Assembly (NCBI RefSeq): GCF_000812465.1
Contig: NZ_JWMA01000005.1
Coordinates: forward strand, 1 to 64,000
Source: Cupriavidus sp. IDO
Lineage (GTDB): Bacteria > Pseudomonadota > Gammaproteobacteria > Burkholderiales > Burkholderiaceae
DNA length: 64,000 nt
Reading direction: 5' to 3'
In this document: piece by piece, positions 8,122-19,093 of the stretch
Position numbering within the stretch: the first letter of the stretch is position 1
How the letters are laid out: each line of letters begins with the position of its first letter
The notes under the pieces: model-generated
The model's input: only the letters and a program-made list of their open reading frames with translations
Database searches by the model: none
Told to the model about the DNA's origin: nothing
Translations under genes and position numbers: made by a program

Positions 8122-8148
8122 GTGACAGGTGTCACAGTACAGCTGTAC
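8122..8148. promoter_or_regulatory. paired palindromes, likely AcoR upstream activating sites
   Basis: Two adjacent dyads sit about 100-140 bases upstream of the sigma-54 promoter. The first is GTGACA/TGTCAC with a GG spacer (8122-8135); the second is the perfect 12-base palindrome GTACAGCTGTAC (8137-8148). Distance and symmetry fit enhancer sites for a Fis-type helix-turn-helix dimer such as AcoR. A site for another regulator cannot be excluded. Confidence 0.7.
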
Positions 8149-8193
8149 AGCGGCGAGACAGGCGTATAGGCGTATCGCCGCCTCGCCGGTAGC

Positions 8194-10197
8194 TCAGGTC
8201 TCGCCTGCTCCGGGCGAACCGTCACGACGGTTCGGAGACCGGATGCCATAGCGCTCCATGCGGCGGTACAGCGTCATGCGGCTGACGCCGATCTGCCGCG
8301 CCACCGCGCTCAGGTTCCAGCCCGACGCCCGCAGGTACTGCATCAGCAGCATGCCTTCCGGAGGGAGCTGGTGCGGATCGAACGCAGCCGGAGCAATGGC
8401 CGGTGCAAGCGCGGCGGGCTGCGCCTGCAGTTGTGGCGCAGCACCGAAAGTTTCGGGCAAGTCTTGTGCGCCGATATAGCCATCGGCACACACGGCACGC
8501 GCGTACTCCAGCACGTTGCGCAGCTCGCGCAGGTTGCCGGGCCAGCGATGGCGATGCAGCAGCTCGCGCGCCTCGGGCGAGAGGCTCACCGTGGCGCCCC
8601 GTTCGTCAGCCAGCAGCTTGCGGATCAGCCAGTCGAGGTCCGAGCGCGCGCGCAACGGTGGCAGGTCGAAACGTGCGCCGTTCAGGCGATAGAAGAGGTC
8701 TTCGCGGAAGCGCCCTTCCGCAACCAGTTGCTCAAGCCGGTGGTGCGTGGCGGAGATCACGCGCAGCCTGACCGGCACCGGGCGCGCCGCGCCGACCGGC
8801 AGCACCTCGCCCTCGGCCAGCACGCGCAGCAGCCGCGATTGCAGCTCGCGCGGCATGTCGCCGATTTCGTCCAGGAACAAGGTACCGCCATCCGCTTCCT
8901 GGATCAGGCCTCGCTTGCCGCGCGAACCCGCGCCCGAGAAGCTGTTGGGCAGGTGGCCGAACAGCTCGCTTTCGATCAGCGTTTCGGGAATGGCCGCGCA
9001 ATTGACCGCGACGAACGGCTGCCCGCGCCGCGCACTGGCCTGATGCAGCGCCTTGGCAAAGTACTCCTTGCCGCTGCCGGTCTCGCCGTTGATGAGCAGG
9101 TTGATGGGCGAATCGGCCAGCCGCGCGGCGCGCTGCAATTGCTGCTGCAGCGCGGCGTCGCCACCGCAAAGCGCGGCCAGCGGCTCGGGCAGCGCCGCCG
9201 GCCGCTCGCGTTCCGGGCTTTGCTGCCAGCGCAGCGCAGGCGGCATCACGCTCAGGTAAAGCAGGCCGCCGCTGCGGTTGAGCGCCACCAGGCGCTGTTC
9301 GCTCGGCCGCGAATAGACGAACCGGCCCAGATCCTCCAGCCTCGCGTTGAACAGTGCTTCGAAGGATTGCCCCAGCACCGGGCCGGCATTGCCGGCGCAT
9401 TGCAGCTCGCTCTCCAGCATCAGCCGCGCGCGATGGTTGTGCCCGACGATGCGCCCTGTTTCGTCCAGCGCCAGCAGGTATTCGGGATTCACGTCGACGA
9501 ATTCCGGTGCCACATTCAGCTTCAGGATCCAGTCGCGGTGATGCACGCGCAGGAAGTTGGCGTTCTCGATATGCGCGGCATAGATGCGCACCAGCTGCAG
9601 CGCCAGCCCCTGGCTTTCCTTCGCCTGCGGCGAAATCAGCGCGGAAATGTCGAGGATCGCATTGAGGCTGCCATGCGAATCGAACAACGGTGCCGCCGTG
9701 CAGGTAAGCGGGATATGGGTCGCATCGAAGTGGTCTGCCTGGTGCACCGTCAGTGCCTGCCCGGTAACCAGCGCGGTGCCGACCGCGCAGGTGCCCGCGC
9801 CGCTCTCGCTCCACTCCGCGCCGAGGTAAAGGCCGGCATGGCGCAATGCGGCATCGGTATTGGCATCGCCGAGATAGTCCACCGTCACACCCTGCGCGTC
9901 GGTCAGCAGCACCACGTAGCCCATGCCTGCCACCTGCCCATAGAGGCTCTGCAGGCCGTGCCGGGCGATGCGGGCGAAATCGTCAATGCGCTGCTGGTGT
10001 TCGCGCAGCCGGGTCTGCGGCAGGATGCGCGCCTCCTGCATGCGCGAAGGGTCGAGTCCGTACTGGTGGACACAGCGCCGCCATGAATTCTGGATGATGG
10101 CGTCATGCGTGGTGCGGTCCGCGGGCACGGCCGGCGGGGGTAGGTAGGTGGTGGCCTGGACCACCGTCTCGATGTGCTCGCGTTGCCGCAGGTCCAT
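8194..10197 (-). CDS. acoR: AcoR, sigma-54-dependent activator of acetoin catabolism
   Basis: A 667-residue bacterial enhancer-binding protein: an N-terminal GAF-containing sensor region (about 70-210), a linker, an AAA+ domain (about 340-570) with Walker A GETGSGKE and Walker B GGTLFLDEIGDM, and a C-terminal Fis-type HTH (AVARQIGVSRMTLYRRM). The length agrees with Cupriavidus AcoR. The ATG at 10197 has an AAGGAGA site; the open frame extends 48 codons further upstream without one. The sigma-54 contact loop reads NSFSGA rather than GAFTGA, keeping the essential Phe. It ends 222 bases before acoX, is transcribed in the same direction, and should activate the promoter at 8009-8024 in response to acetoin. 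Confidence 0.95.
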   Translation of the reverse strand: MDLRQREHIETVVQATTYLPPPAVPADRTTHDAIIQNSWRRCVHQYGLDPSRMQEARILPQTRLREHQQRIDDFARIARHGLQSLYGQVAGMGYVVLLTDAQGVTVDYLGDANTDAALRHAGLYLGAEWSESGAGTCAVGTALVTGQALTVHQADHFDATHIPLTCTAAPLFDSHGSLNAILDISALISPQAKESQGLALQLVRIYAAHIENANFLRVHHRDWILKLNVAPEFVDVNPEYLLALDETGRIVGHNHRARLMLESELQCAGNAGPVLGQSFEALFNARLEDLGRFVYSRPSEQRLVALNRSGGLLYLSVMPPALRWQQSPERERPAALPEPLAALCGGDAALQQQLQRAARLADSPINLLINGETGSGKEYFAKALHQASARRGQPFVAVNCAAIPETLIESELFGHLPNSFSGAGSRGKRGLIQEADGGTLFLDEIGDMPRELQSRLLRVLAEGEVLPVGAARPVPVRLRVISATHHRLEQLVAEGRFREDLFYRLNGARFDLPPLRARSDLDWLIRKLLADERGATVSLSPEARELLHRHRWPGNLRELRNVLEYARAVCADGYIGAQDLPETFGAAPQLQAQPAALAPAIAPAAFDPHQLPPEGMLLMQYLRASGWNLSAVARQIGVSRMTLYRRMERYGIRSPNRRDGSPGAGET

Positions 10198-10429
10198 CGT
10201 TGTCTCCTTGTCGTCGCTGCCGGCGGCCACGCGCAAGGCGGGCCGCGAACCTGGCGAACTGTGCGGGCGCATGGTCTGGATGCCGCGCCTCTTCCGGCTG
10301 TCCGGTCTTCTAATGTATCCGACGCCATCGCGGGCACGCAAATGGCAATCGCGGCACGTTGGCCGCGATTTCAGGACGGATGTGGTGCCCGCCGCATATT
10401 GCCGCGCCGCAGCGCGAACGGAGACGCCG

Positions 10430-11467
10430 TCAGGCCCGGACCGCAGACTTCAGCGTCCTGGCGGCCTCGGCCGCGATCCCGAACGAGCGCAGGCGCGCGG
10501 CATGGTCGTAGATCTGTCCGGTCAGCATCAGCTCATCGGGCTGCAGGTCATCGACGAATCGCTGCATGCCGGCGCTGACCGCATCGGGATCGCCCACCAC
10601 CGAGCAGGCCAGCGAGCGCCGGATATGGTCAGCCTCGCTCTCGGTCCACAGGGACTCGATATCGTCCACCGGGGCGCGCAGCTGCCCCGGCGTGCCGCGC
10701 ACCAGGGCCAGGAACTGCTGCTGCAGCGAGCTGAACAGGCGCCGCGCCTCCTGGCCGGTCTCCGCGGCGAACACATTCAGGCCCAGCATCACGTAGGGCC
10801 GGTCCAGTTGTGCGGAAGGCCGGAACGTGCGCCGGTACAGGTCGACCGCCTGGCGCATGAAACCGGGAGCGAAGTGCGAGGCAAACGCAAACGGCAAACC
10901 CATGGCCGCCGAGAGCTGCGCGCTGAACAGGCTCGATCCCAGCAGCCAGATCGGAACCTTCAGCCCGGCGCCAGGCACCGCGCGCAGGCGCTGCCCGGGG
11001 CGGACATCGTCGAAGTAGGCCTGCAACTCTTCCACATCCTGCGGAAAGGTATCGGCGCTGTCCTGCGCAAGCTGCCGGCGCAGCGCGCGGGCCGTGGCCT
11101 GGTCCGTGCCCGGCGCGCGGCCGAGTCCGAGGTCGATGCGGCCCGGAAACAGCGAAGCCAGCGTGCCGAACTGCTCAGCCACCACCAGCGGCGAATGATT
11201 CGGCAGCATCACGCCGCCTGATCCCACGCGGATGGTGCGGGTGCCGTTGGCCACGTAGCCGATCAGCACGGCGGTGGCGGCGCTGGCGATGCCCGGCATG
11301 TTGTGATGCTCGGCCAGCCAGAAGCGGTGGTAGCCCAGCCGCTCGGCATGCTGCGCCAGGTCGAGCGAATTGCGCATGGCCTGCCCTGCGTCGCTGCCTT
11401 CGGCAATTGGCGCGAGGTCAAGCAGGGAATATGCGATGCGGGAGTTTGCGGGAATGGTCGATGTCAT
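10430..11467 (-). CDS. LLM-class flavin-dependent oxidoreductase (MsnO8-type)
   Basis: A 345-residue bacterial-luciferase-like monooxygenase of the group 1 (MsnO8/YhbW) subfamily, a predicted FMNH2-dependent enzyme. Hallmarks are [10 protein letters not shown] at the start, [16 protein letters not shown], and the [20 protein letters not shown] block followed by [14 protein letters not shown]. The ATG at 11467 is chosen because it gives the usual family start; an upstream GTG would add 11 residues. The substrate is unknown. A 10-bp palindrome lies 48 bases upstream and may be its operator. It appears monocistronic. Confidence 0.9.
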   Translation of the reverse strand: MTSTIPANSRIAYSLLDLAPIAEGSDAGQAMRNSLDLAQHAERLGYHRFWLAEHHNMPGIASAATAVLIGYVANGTRTIRVGSGGVMLPNHSPLVVAEQFGTLASLFPGRIDLGLGRAPGTDQATARALRRQLAQDSADTFPQDVEELQAYFDDVRPGQRLRAVPGAGLKVPIWLLGSSLFSAQLSAAMGLPFAFASHFAPGFMRQAVDLYRRTFRPSAQLDRPYVMLGLNVFAAETGQEARRLFSSLQQQFLALVRGTPGQLRAPVDDIESLWTESEADHIRRSLACSVVGDPDAVSAGMQRFVDDLQPDELMLTGQIYDHAARLRSFGIAAEAARTLKSAVRA

Positions 11468-11510
11468 GGGTCTGCCGTGGTAAAGCGGTGCGCACACCAC
11501 GCGGGCGCCG

Positions 11511-11541
11511 CTTAAGAACCCATTGTGAAATGGGTTCTAAG
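11511..11541. promoter_or_regulatory. palindrome upstream of the LLM oxidoreductase gene
   Basis: AGAACCCATT (11515-11524) and AATGGGTTCT (11529-11538) are perfect inverted repeats around GTGA, extended by a near-match CTTA/TAAG. There is no T-run on either side. It lies upstream of the 10430-11467 gene and just downstream of the patatin gene, so an operator for a dimeric regulator is more likely than a terminator. Confidence 0.5.
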
Positions 11542-11643
11542 ACGTGGAGAATGTCCGCCATGGTAGTGAGCCGTGGCCAAACGTGCTGGCGCCGCCGATG
11601 CGGCCCTGCGGGCGGAATGGGTATATGCCGGCGCCTGCGAGGC

Positions 11644-14376
11644 TCAGGCCAGCAAGGCCTGCCCCACCTCACCGCAAAAAACGCGCTGCCCGATCGCATG
11701 GCCCAGCGCGCGGTAGCTTTCCCACTGCGCTTCATCGAAGAACTGATCCGCAGTCGGCTCCTGCGGAAAGGCGGGATGACCGGCGCCGTACTGGCGCACA
11801 TCGGCCGGCGCCCAGTTGGTCAGGCGCGGCTTGACCAGTACGATGCGGCAGACCGGCGACCGCGTCGTCGAAGCATCCGGACCGGCGCGGAACACGTTGA
11901 GCAGCACCGCGCATTCGTCGGCGCCCGCCGCGCCCGGCAGGAAATCGTCGGGCACGCCGAAGACCCGGCTGAGCACCGGGTGCGTGGTGGCGGCCTCGGT
12001 ATCGACCACGATCTCCAGCCCGAAGTCGATGCGCGCGAGCCGGATCAGGTTGGCGAGATCGCCGAAACGGTAGTCGCCGTCACTGCCACAATCACACAGC
12101 ACGATCAGGGAGACATTGCGGCCGGGACGCAGCAGTTCGTACACGCCGGTATTGTCGAAATGCCCTCCGTCGGACAGGTACTGCCAGCCGCGGCGCGTGC
12201 CGTGGAAGCGCGCGGACAGTTCACAGCCAAGGTAATACTGGGTACGAAACAGCGCGATGAACCGCGCCAGCACCGGATGCGTGATGCGCTCGGGCCGGAG
12301 CCGCCCGGCGGGCGGAACACTGGCGTGGCGCGGACCATCCGCGAGGTAGGACGGCCACCATGTGCCGAGCCGCAGGTTGGCAAGCCCCAGCAGCAAAGAG
12401 GTGCCGAGCGTAGTGGCGCGGCCCAGGCCGGTCGATATCGTCGCGCCCGAGATCGCCACCCAGTCGCCCACGGTGCGGGACTGCGCCAGCTCGCCGGCCG
12501 CCGGATGCGACAGGTCCGGACAGCAGTGGCGGCCGTCCACGCTGAAGCGCGCGTAGGCATCCGGCGCAATCGCCTGCGCCGGTCCGGGCTGGACCACGCA
12601 CGGGCCGGGCGCGAGGCATAAGGGCTTGCCCTTGCGGTCACGCTGTACGAGCTGTTCGGCGGGATCGACCGTCAGGTTCAGCGTCACGTTGATCAGGTGC
12701 AGCGGCGCCAGCACGCGCGGATCGTAGTAGGCATTCAGGCTGAGCTGGTCGCCCGGCACCGGCTCGGCCACGCTGAAGCGATCCGGATCGCTGCCATCCG
12801 CGGCCGGCGGGGCAAAGCGCTCGCCATTGGACGCACCAAGATAGGCGCGCGTCAGCCGTGCCGCGTAGAACGGTTGCAGCGTGGAGAGATTGAGGAAGCC
12901 GGCAAAGCGCCCTGCCACCAGCGCAAGGATCAGCGCCACCAGCGTAAGCGTCGCCAGCACCGGCCCGGTATAGGCATTGCCATAGACCAGCCAGTCGACC
13001 GGCTCGCGGCCATTCCAGCGCACCCACAGCACCAGCCACGACCACAGCACGAAGACCAGCAGGGCGAGCAGCCCGGCAAGCAATCCTGCCAGCAGCGATA
13101 CCGGCAGCCGCGACAGCAATGCGCGCCACGGCGAGGCCGCCGTGCCCTTCCTGCCTTCATCGAACAGCCCCGCGCCGTAGCGCACCAGCCAGACCAGCGC
13201 ACCGAGCAGGCCCGCCGGCGCGGCCACGCCCCACGGATACGTGGCGACGTGCGTGTAGAGGTAGGCCGTGCGCGCGGCGGTATCGGCAATGCCAAGCGCG
13301 ATCAGCCACAGCGTGATGGTGACGGCGCCACGCAGCGCGCGCGTAGCGCGCACGCGGTAGACCGTCACCGTGCGCGGCTGCGGCATCAGCATCGCCAGGC
13401 AACAGAGCACGCCCAACAGGGTCAGCACGCCGAGCCCGAAAAACAGGCAGGCAGTCTTCAGGTTCGGCCCCAGCGAGACGGCCCAACGCGCCGCCAGCAG
13501 GAACATCAGGCCAAGCAGCGTAGCGACCACCGGGGCGGGGCTAAGGAACCGCGCCGCGGCCTGCGGATCGCTGGCGCGCGGATACACCAGCCAGTAGGCC
13601 AGCCCGGGCGGCACCGCCAGCAGCAGCGCGCTGCCCAGCGGCAGCCACAGCAGCGTGCTCCACCAGACCGCGCATTCGCCCTGGTAGAAGGCCTGCCGCG
13701 CGTCGTGCAGCAGGTCCATCTCATGGCGGCCGAGTCCGTAGAAGATACCCACCGCGACATGCTGTCCCAGCGCCAGCGCGGCCAGCAGCACCAGCAGGGC
13801 GCTGCCGATCACGTAGTGCATGGCCAGCCAGTTGCGCACCACGAGCGCGGCGGCATAAAGGTTGTCGCCCGCACCGGTGGGCGAGAGGTAGCGCCCGTTC
13901 TCGCGCAGCCATGCAACCGCGCCGCGGCCGGGATCGGCCGCATAGGAGACGCTGGTACGGATACGGCCGGGCGGTTCGCACTGGAGCGTGTGATACGCGT
14001 CGCCCGCCGCCTGCGCCGGGTTCGAGCCGCGCCGCAGCCGGCCAGGCACGAACAGGCTGACGAAGAACGCACCCAGGTAGCCGCCCCCGCTGACCGTGGA
14101 CAGGTAGTCGAACTGTCCGAGGAGCGAGGTGGCGGGCGTGCGCTCCTGCCCTTCCTGACCAGCCTCGGCGCCAGGCGCCACACCGGGCGGCACCGCCGCG
14201 CCGGCGAGCGCCTGCATCACACCAAGGCAGAAGGTTGCGCTGCGGATTCCGCCGCCGGACAAGGCCAGCGCCCAGTTGCGCGTGCCGTCGCGGGCCCGCG
14301 CCGCGATGCCGAGCTGGCGGCGCCGGTGCGCGATCCGGACTGCTTCATCGTCGAATCCGTATTCTTCGCCTGGCAT
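11644..14376 (-). CDS. patatin-like phospholipase with internal membrane domain
   Basis: A 910-residue protein. The N-terminus carries the patatin oxyanion loop SGGGIRSATF (about 40-49) and the nucleophile motif STVSGGGYLG with Ser96. About eight hydrophobic segments follow (roughly residues 170-500), and the second half carries the catalytic-Asp motif DGGHFDNTG at about Asp736. The patatin elements are thus split by a membrane domain. This layout occurs in a group of large bacterial patatin proteins, whose substrates are unknown; lipid acyl hydrolysis at the inner membrane is the likely activity. The ATG at 14376 has a GGAGG site. No immunity or secretion partner is adjacent. Confidence 0.85.
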   Translation of the reverse strand: MPGEEYGFDDEAVRIAHRRRQLGIAARARDGTRNWALALSGGGIRSATFCLGVMQALAGAAVPPGVAPGAEAGQEGQERTPATSLLGQFDYLSTVSGGGYLGAFFVSLFVPGRLRRGSNPAQAAGDAYHTLQCEPPGRIRTSVSYAADPGRGAVAWLRENGRYLSPTGAGDNLYAAALVVRNWLAMHYVIGSALLVLLAALALGQHVAVGIFYGLGRHEMDLLHDARQAFYQGECAVWWSTLLWLPLGSALLLAVPPGLAYWLVYPRASDPQAAARFLSPAPVVATLLGLMFLLAARWAVSLGPNLKTACLFFGLGVLTLLGVLCCLAMLMPQPRTVTVYRVRATRALRGAVTITLWLIALGIADTAARTAYLYTHVATYPWGVAAPAGLLGALVWLVRYGAGLFDEGRKGTAASPWRALLSRLPVSLLAGLLAGLLALLVFVLWSWLVLWVRWNGREPVDWLVYGNAYTGPVLATLTLVALILALVAGRFAGFLNLSTLQPFYAARLTRAYLGASNGERFAPPAADGSDPDRFSVAEPVPGDQLSLNAYYDPRVLAPLHLINVTLNLTVDPAEQLVQRDRKGKPLCLAPGPCVVQPGPAQAIAPDAYARFSVDGRHCCPDLSHPAAGELAQSRTVGDWVAISGATISTGLGRATTLGTSLLLGLANLRLGTWWPSYLADGPRHASVPPAGRLRPERITHPVLARFIALFRTQYYLGCELSARFHGTRRGWQYLSDGGHFDNTGVYELLRPGRNVSLIVLCDCGSDGDYRFGDLANLIRLARIDFGLEIVVDTEAATTHPVLSRVFGVPDDFLPGAAGADECAVLLNVFRAGPDASTTRSPVCRIVLVKPRLTNWAPADVRQYGAGHPAFPQEPTADQFFDEAQWESYRALGHAIGQRVFCGEVGQALLA

Positions 14377-14543
14377 ACAGGCCTCCGGTGACAGACGGTC
14401 TGTGCCAAGTATAGGTCGCCCGACATTTCGGTCCGCGCACCGGAATGGCGCCCGAATTCGCCCGGAGAAAGACCTTCGGCGATCACCCGGTCGGCGATGT
14501 GATCGTCACTCCCTTTTGGCCCAATTTGCAGTCGGCCTGCGCG

Positions 14544-15518
14544 TCAGCCGGCCCGCAGCTTCTCCTGCGCCGGAGGCGACGCAGGCTGTTCACCAGGCTC
14601 GCCGCCGTGCAGCCGCTTCCATTCGTCAAAGCCGCCGGCCAGCGCCCAGGTCTTCTGGTAGCCCTTGGCCTTGAGCCGCTCCGCCAGGATGGCGGCCGAA
14701 ATCTCGTTGGGGCAGGCGCAATAGACGACGATGTCCACCGATTCCGGATGATCGCCGAGCATGTCGAGCGGACCGTGCATATCGACCACGACGGCGCCAG
14801 GGATGCGCTCGATGTCTTCCACGCCATGCGCGCGCACATCCAGCACCAGCGGCAGGCTGCCGGCCTGGCGGCGGGCTTCCAGCTCGACCACCGTCATGCG
14901 AGGCACGCGGCGCGTGCGGCGCAGCAGGCGAATGCGCCACCACCAGCGCCACGCAATGAACAGCGCGAAGGCCGCCACGCAGACAAGCACCGCAATATGC
15001 CCATAGGCGCTGAACGCGGCCAGGATGGTATCGACAAAATCGCTGAACACCACACCCACCAGCAGGGCGCCGCCCGCCCAGACCAGTGCGCCGAGGGCGT
15101 CATAGAACAGGAACACCGGCAGCGGCGTAGCCGTCATCCCGGCCATGGCGGTGGACAACGCGCCCGCACCGGGCAGCAGCTTGGCAAACACCAGCGAGCG
15201 CGGCCCCACGCGCAGGTAGAGCGACTGGGTCTGGCGAATGCAGGTGTCGGGCGAGATCGACACGCGGCAGATCGTGCGCAGCATGGGCTGGCCGAGCCGG
15301 CGCCCGGCAAAGTACCACGCCGTGTCGGCAATCAGGCAGGCGACGATCACGGCGCCCAGCACCGCGCCGATGGAGGGCCCCGATTCCTGCATGCCCAGGG
15401 CGCCCGCCACGAACAGCATCGGATATGCCGGAACCGGCAGCCCGGCCTGTTCGGCAAGCACATTCAGGAATACCAGCATCAGCCCGTGGCTTTCCAGCAA
15501 GGCCTGTAATTCGCCCAC
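14544..15518 (-). CDS. DedA-family membrane protein fused to a rhodanese domain
   Basis: A 324-residue fusion. Residues 1-200 form a DedA/VTT-type membrane domain with several transmembrane helices and the conserved FAKLLPGAGALSTAMAG segment; DedA proteins are polyprenyl-phosphate/phospholipid flippase-like. Residues about 215-310 are a rhodanese domain whose loop YCACPNE has the active-site Cys. The GTG start at 15518 has a GGGAGA site. The gene stands alone. The role of the sulfurtransferase part is not known. Confidence 0.88.
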   Translation of the reverse strand: MGELQALLESHGLMLVFLNVLAEQAGLPVPAYPMLFVAGALGMQESGPSIGAVLGAVIVACLIADTAWYFAGRRLGQPMLRTICRVSISPDTCIRQTQSLYLRVGPRSLVFAKLLPGAGALSTAMAGMTATPLPVFLFYDALGALVWAGGALLVGVVFSDFVDTILAAFSAYGHIAVLVCVAAFALFIAWRWWWRIRLLRRTRRVPRMTVVELEARRQAGSLPLVLDVRAHGVEDIERIPGAVVVDMHGPLDMLGDHPESVDIVVYCACPNEISAAILAERLKAKGYQKTWALAGGFDEWKRLHGGEPGEQPASPPAQEKLRAG

Positions 15519-15655
15519 AACCGTCTCCCGCGTCGCACGCCGATCAAGTTTCCCGGCGGCGCCAGTGCGCGAGCCGCGCTGTACGAGCCGCCGGGCCAGA
15601 CCGTCAGTTTGCCAGCCGCGGGCCCGGTCTGCACGCTCTCACTTGCATGTGAGCT

Positions 15656-16048
15656 TCAAATTCCCCGAGGGTCCTGGCGCAGCGCCAGCAGCGCCCCGGC
15701 CACGGCATCGCCCACCCGCGCGCAGTCCGAGACCAGGTACGGGACCGCCCCGGCGTCGCCGGCCTCCGCCGCCGCTTCGAGGTGCATGATGCATTCGACC
15801 AGCGCCCGGCAGCGAACAATGCCGCCGCTGCCTTTCAGCCGGTGCACGGCCGCGCGGAGCTGCCCCCGGTCACCGGTCTTGCAGGCTGTCTGCATGGCCG
15901 CGACGTCGGCGATGATGGTCTCCACCAGGCTGTCGAGCAGTGCATCGCGCAGGCTGGCATTGCCGCCCGCGAGGTCGGCCACCGCCTGGCCCAGCTCCAG
16001 CGCTTGCGCCTCGGACAGCAACGGCGCCGCCGGCACGGCCGCCATCAT
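15656..16048 (-). CDS. HPt-domain phosphotransfer protein
   Basis: A stand-alone histidine-phosphotransfer domain of 130 residues, all helical, with the phospho-accepting His69 in AAVHRLKGSGG. The ATG at 16048 overlaps the stop of the upstream response-regulator gene by four bases (ATGATGA); the second ATG, at 16045, is an alternative start. The frame is open further upstream, but that part overlaps the response regulator and has no ribosome binding site. It would relay phosphate between a hybrid kinase and a receiver; no kinase gene is nearby. Confidence 0.85.
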   Translation of the reverse strand: MMAAVPAAPLLSEAQALELGQAVADLAGGNASLRDALLDSLVETIIADVAAMQTACKTGDRGQLRAAVHRLKGSGGIVRCRALVECIMHLEAAAEAGDAGAVPYLVSDCARVGDAVAGALLALRQDPRGI

Positions 16049-16674
16049 TGCGTCAGGCGGCAGCGCCGCGCAAAGTCCACCAGCTCGACCAGCGATTCGA
16101 CCTGCAGCTTGGCCATGATGCGCGACTTGTAGCTGCTGACGGTCTTGTTGCTGATAAAGAGTTCGTTGCTGATCGCCTTGTACGACATGCCGCGGGCGAG
16201 CATCTGCAGGACCACCACTTCCTTGTCGGACAGCCGGCGCAGGTTCTCTTCGTCTCTCGCCATGGCAAGGCGCGGGGCGCCGTCGCGCGTCATGGCGGGG
16301 AACACCGTATAGCCCGCCAGCACCGCCTCCACGGCGCGCAGGATTTCCTTGACGTCCTGCGTCTTGCTGATGAACCCCTGCATGCCGGCCTGCCACGCAC
16401 GCGCGACAAAGACTGCCGGATCGAGCGCCGACACCACCAGGATGCGCACCTGGGGATGGATGGTGCGTAGCCGTGGCGCCACATCCAGCCCGCTGATGCG
16501 CGGAATGTCCAGGTCCAGGATGACCAGGTCGGGCATGCGGCTGCGCACCAGCTCGATCGCACTCTGGCCATTGTCGGCCTCGAGGACTTCATCGACGCCA
16601 AGCAGCTGCGAGATCTGGGACCGCAGCACGAGCCGCAGCGCCGGGTGATCGTCAACGATCAGGATGGTAGTCAA
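16045..16674 (-). CDS. NarL/FixJ (BvgA-like) response regulator
   Basis: A 209-residue two-domain regulator: a receiver (about 1-120) with phospho-accepting Asp54 in VILDLDIP and the acidic pocket VDDH at the N-terminus, and a LuxR-type HTH (about 145-205, LARGMSYKAISNELFISNKTVSSYKSRI). The start is a TTG at 16674 with an AGGAGA site just upstream; the ATG in that site is followed by a stop, and the next in-frame start would be poorly placed. It is translationally coupled to the HPt protein. The HTH most resembles BvgA-type regulators, which act in phosphorelays with hybrid kinases. Confidence 0.9.
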   Translation of the reverse strand: MTTILIVDDHPALRLVLRSQISQLLGVDEVLEADNGQSAIELVRSRMPDLVILDLDIPRISGLDVAPRLRTIHPQVRILVVSALDPAVFVARAWQAGMQGFISKTQDVKEILRAVEAVLAGYTVFPAMTRDGAPRLAMARDEENLRRLSDKEVVVLQMLARGMSYKAISNELFISNKTVSSYKSRIMAKLQVESLVELVDFARRCRLTQ

Positions 16675-16936
16675 TGCATCTCCTGTTGCGGTCTGGAACG
16701 CCTTCGGCGCGGTTGGCGCCAAGGGATGGGGAAACCGCGGTTTTTACCTGCGGCCAGTATAGGGAGGCGCCGTCGCGCGGAGGATGGGAGGACTCTGCAT
16801 AGTGCGCGGGCAAATTCCGAGCATTGACTCGGACATGGCTGCACGGGGCCTGGCTGCCCCTGTCGCCCGCAGGGACAACGCGGCAATCCTCCAGTGGTGC
16901 TACTCTATCGGCCCAGGTGTCATCCAGGAGATCACC

Positions 16937-19045
<2,109 letters not shown>

Positions 19046-19053
19046 TGACTGAC

Positions 19054-19078
19054 GCCCTCTCCCCTGCGGGGAGAGGGC
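19054..19078. terminator. hairpin between convergent genes
   Basis: GCCCTCTCCCC (19054-19064), loop TGC, GGGGAGAGGGC (19068-19078). A perfect 11-bp stem between the convergent fusA and DUF1338 genes. There is no T-run on either strand, so termination is probable but not textbook. Confidence 0.6.
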
Positions 19079-19093
19079 ATCCCGGGCGCAGCC

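Noticed and set aside
8371..10086. 571-codon plus-strand open frame opposite acoR
   Set aside because: acoR encodes recognisable GAF, AAA+ and HTH domains on the other strand.
12697..14391. 564-codon plus-strand open frame opposite the patatin gene
   Set aside because: Gln/His/Arg-rich antisense composition; the patatin motifs are on the minus strand.
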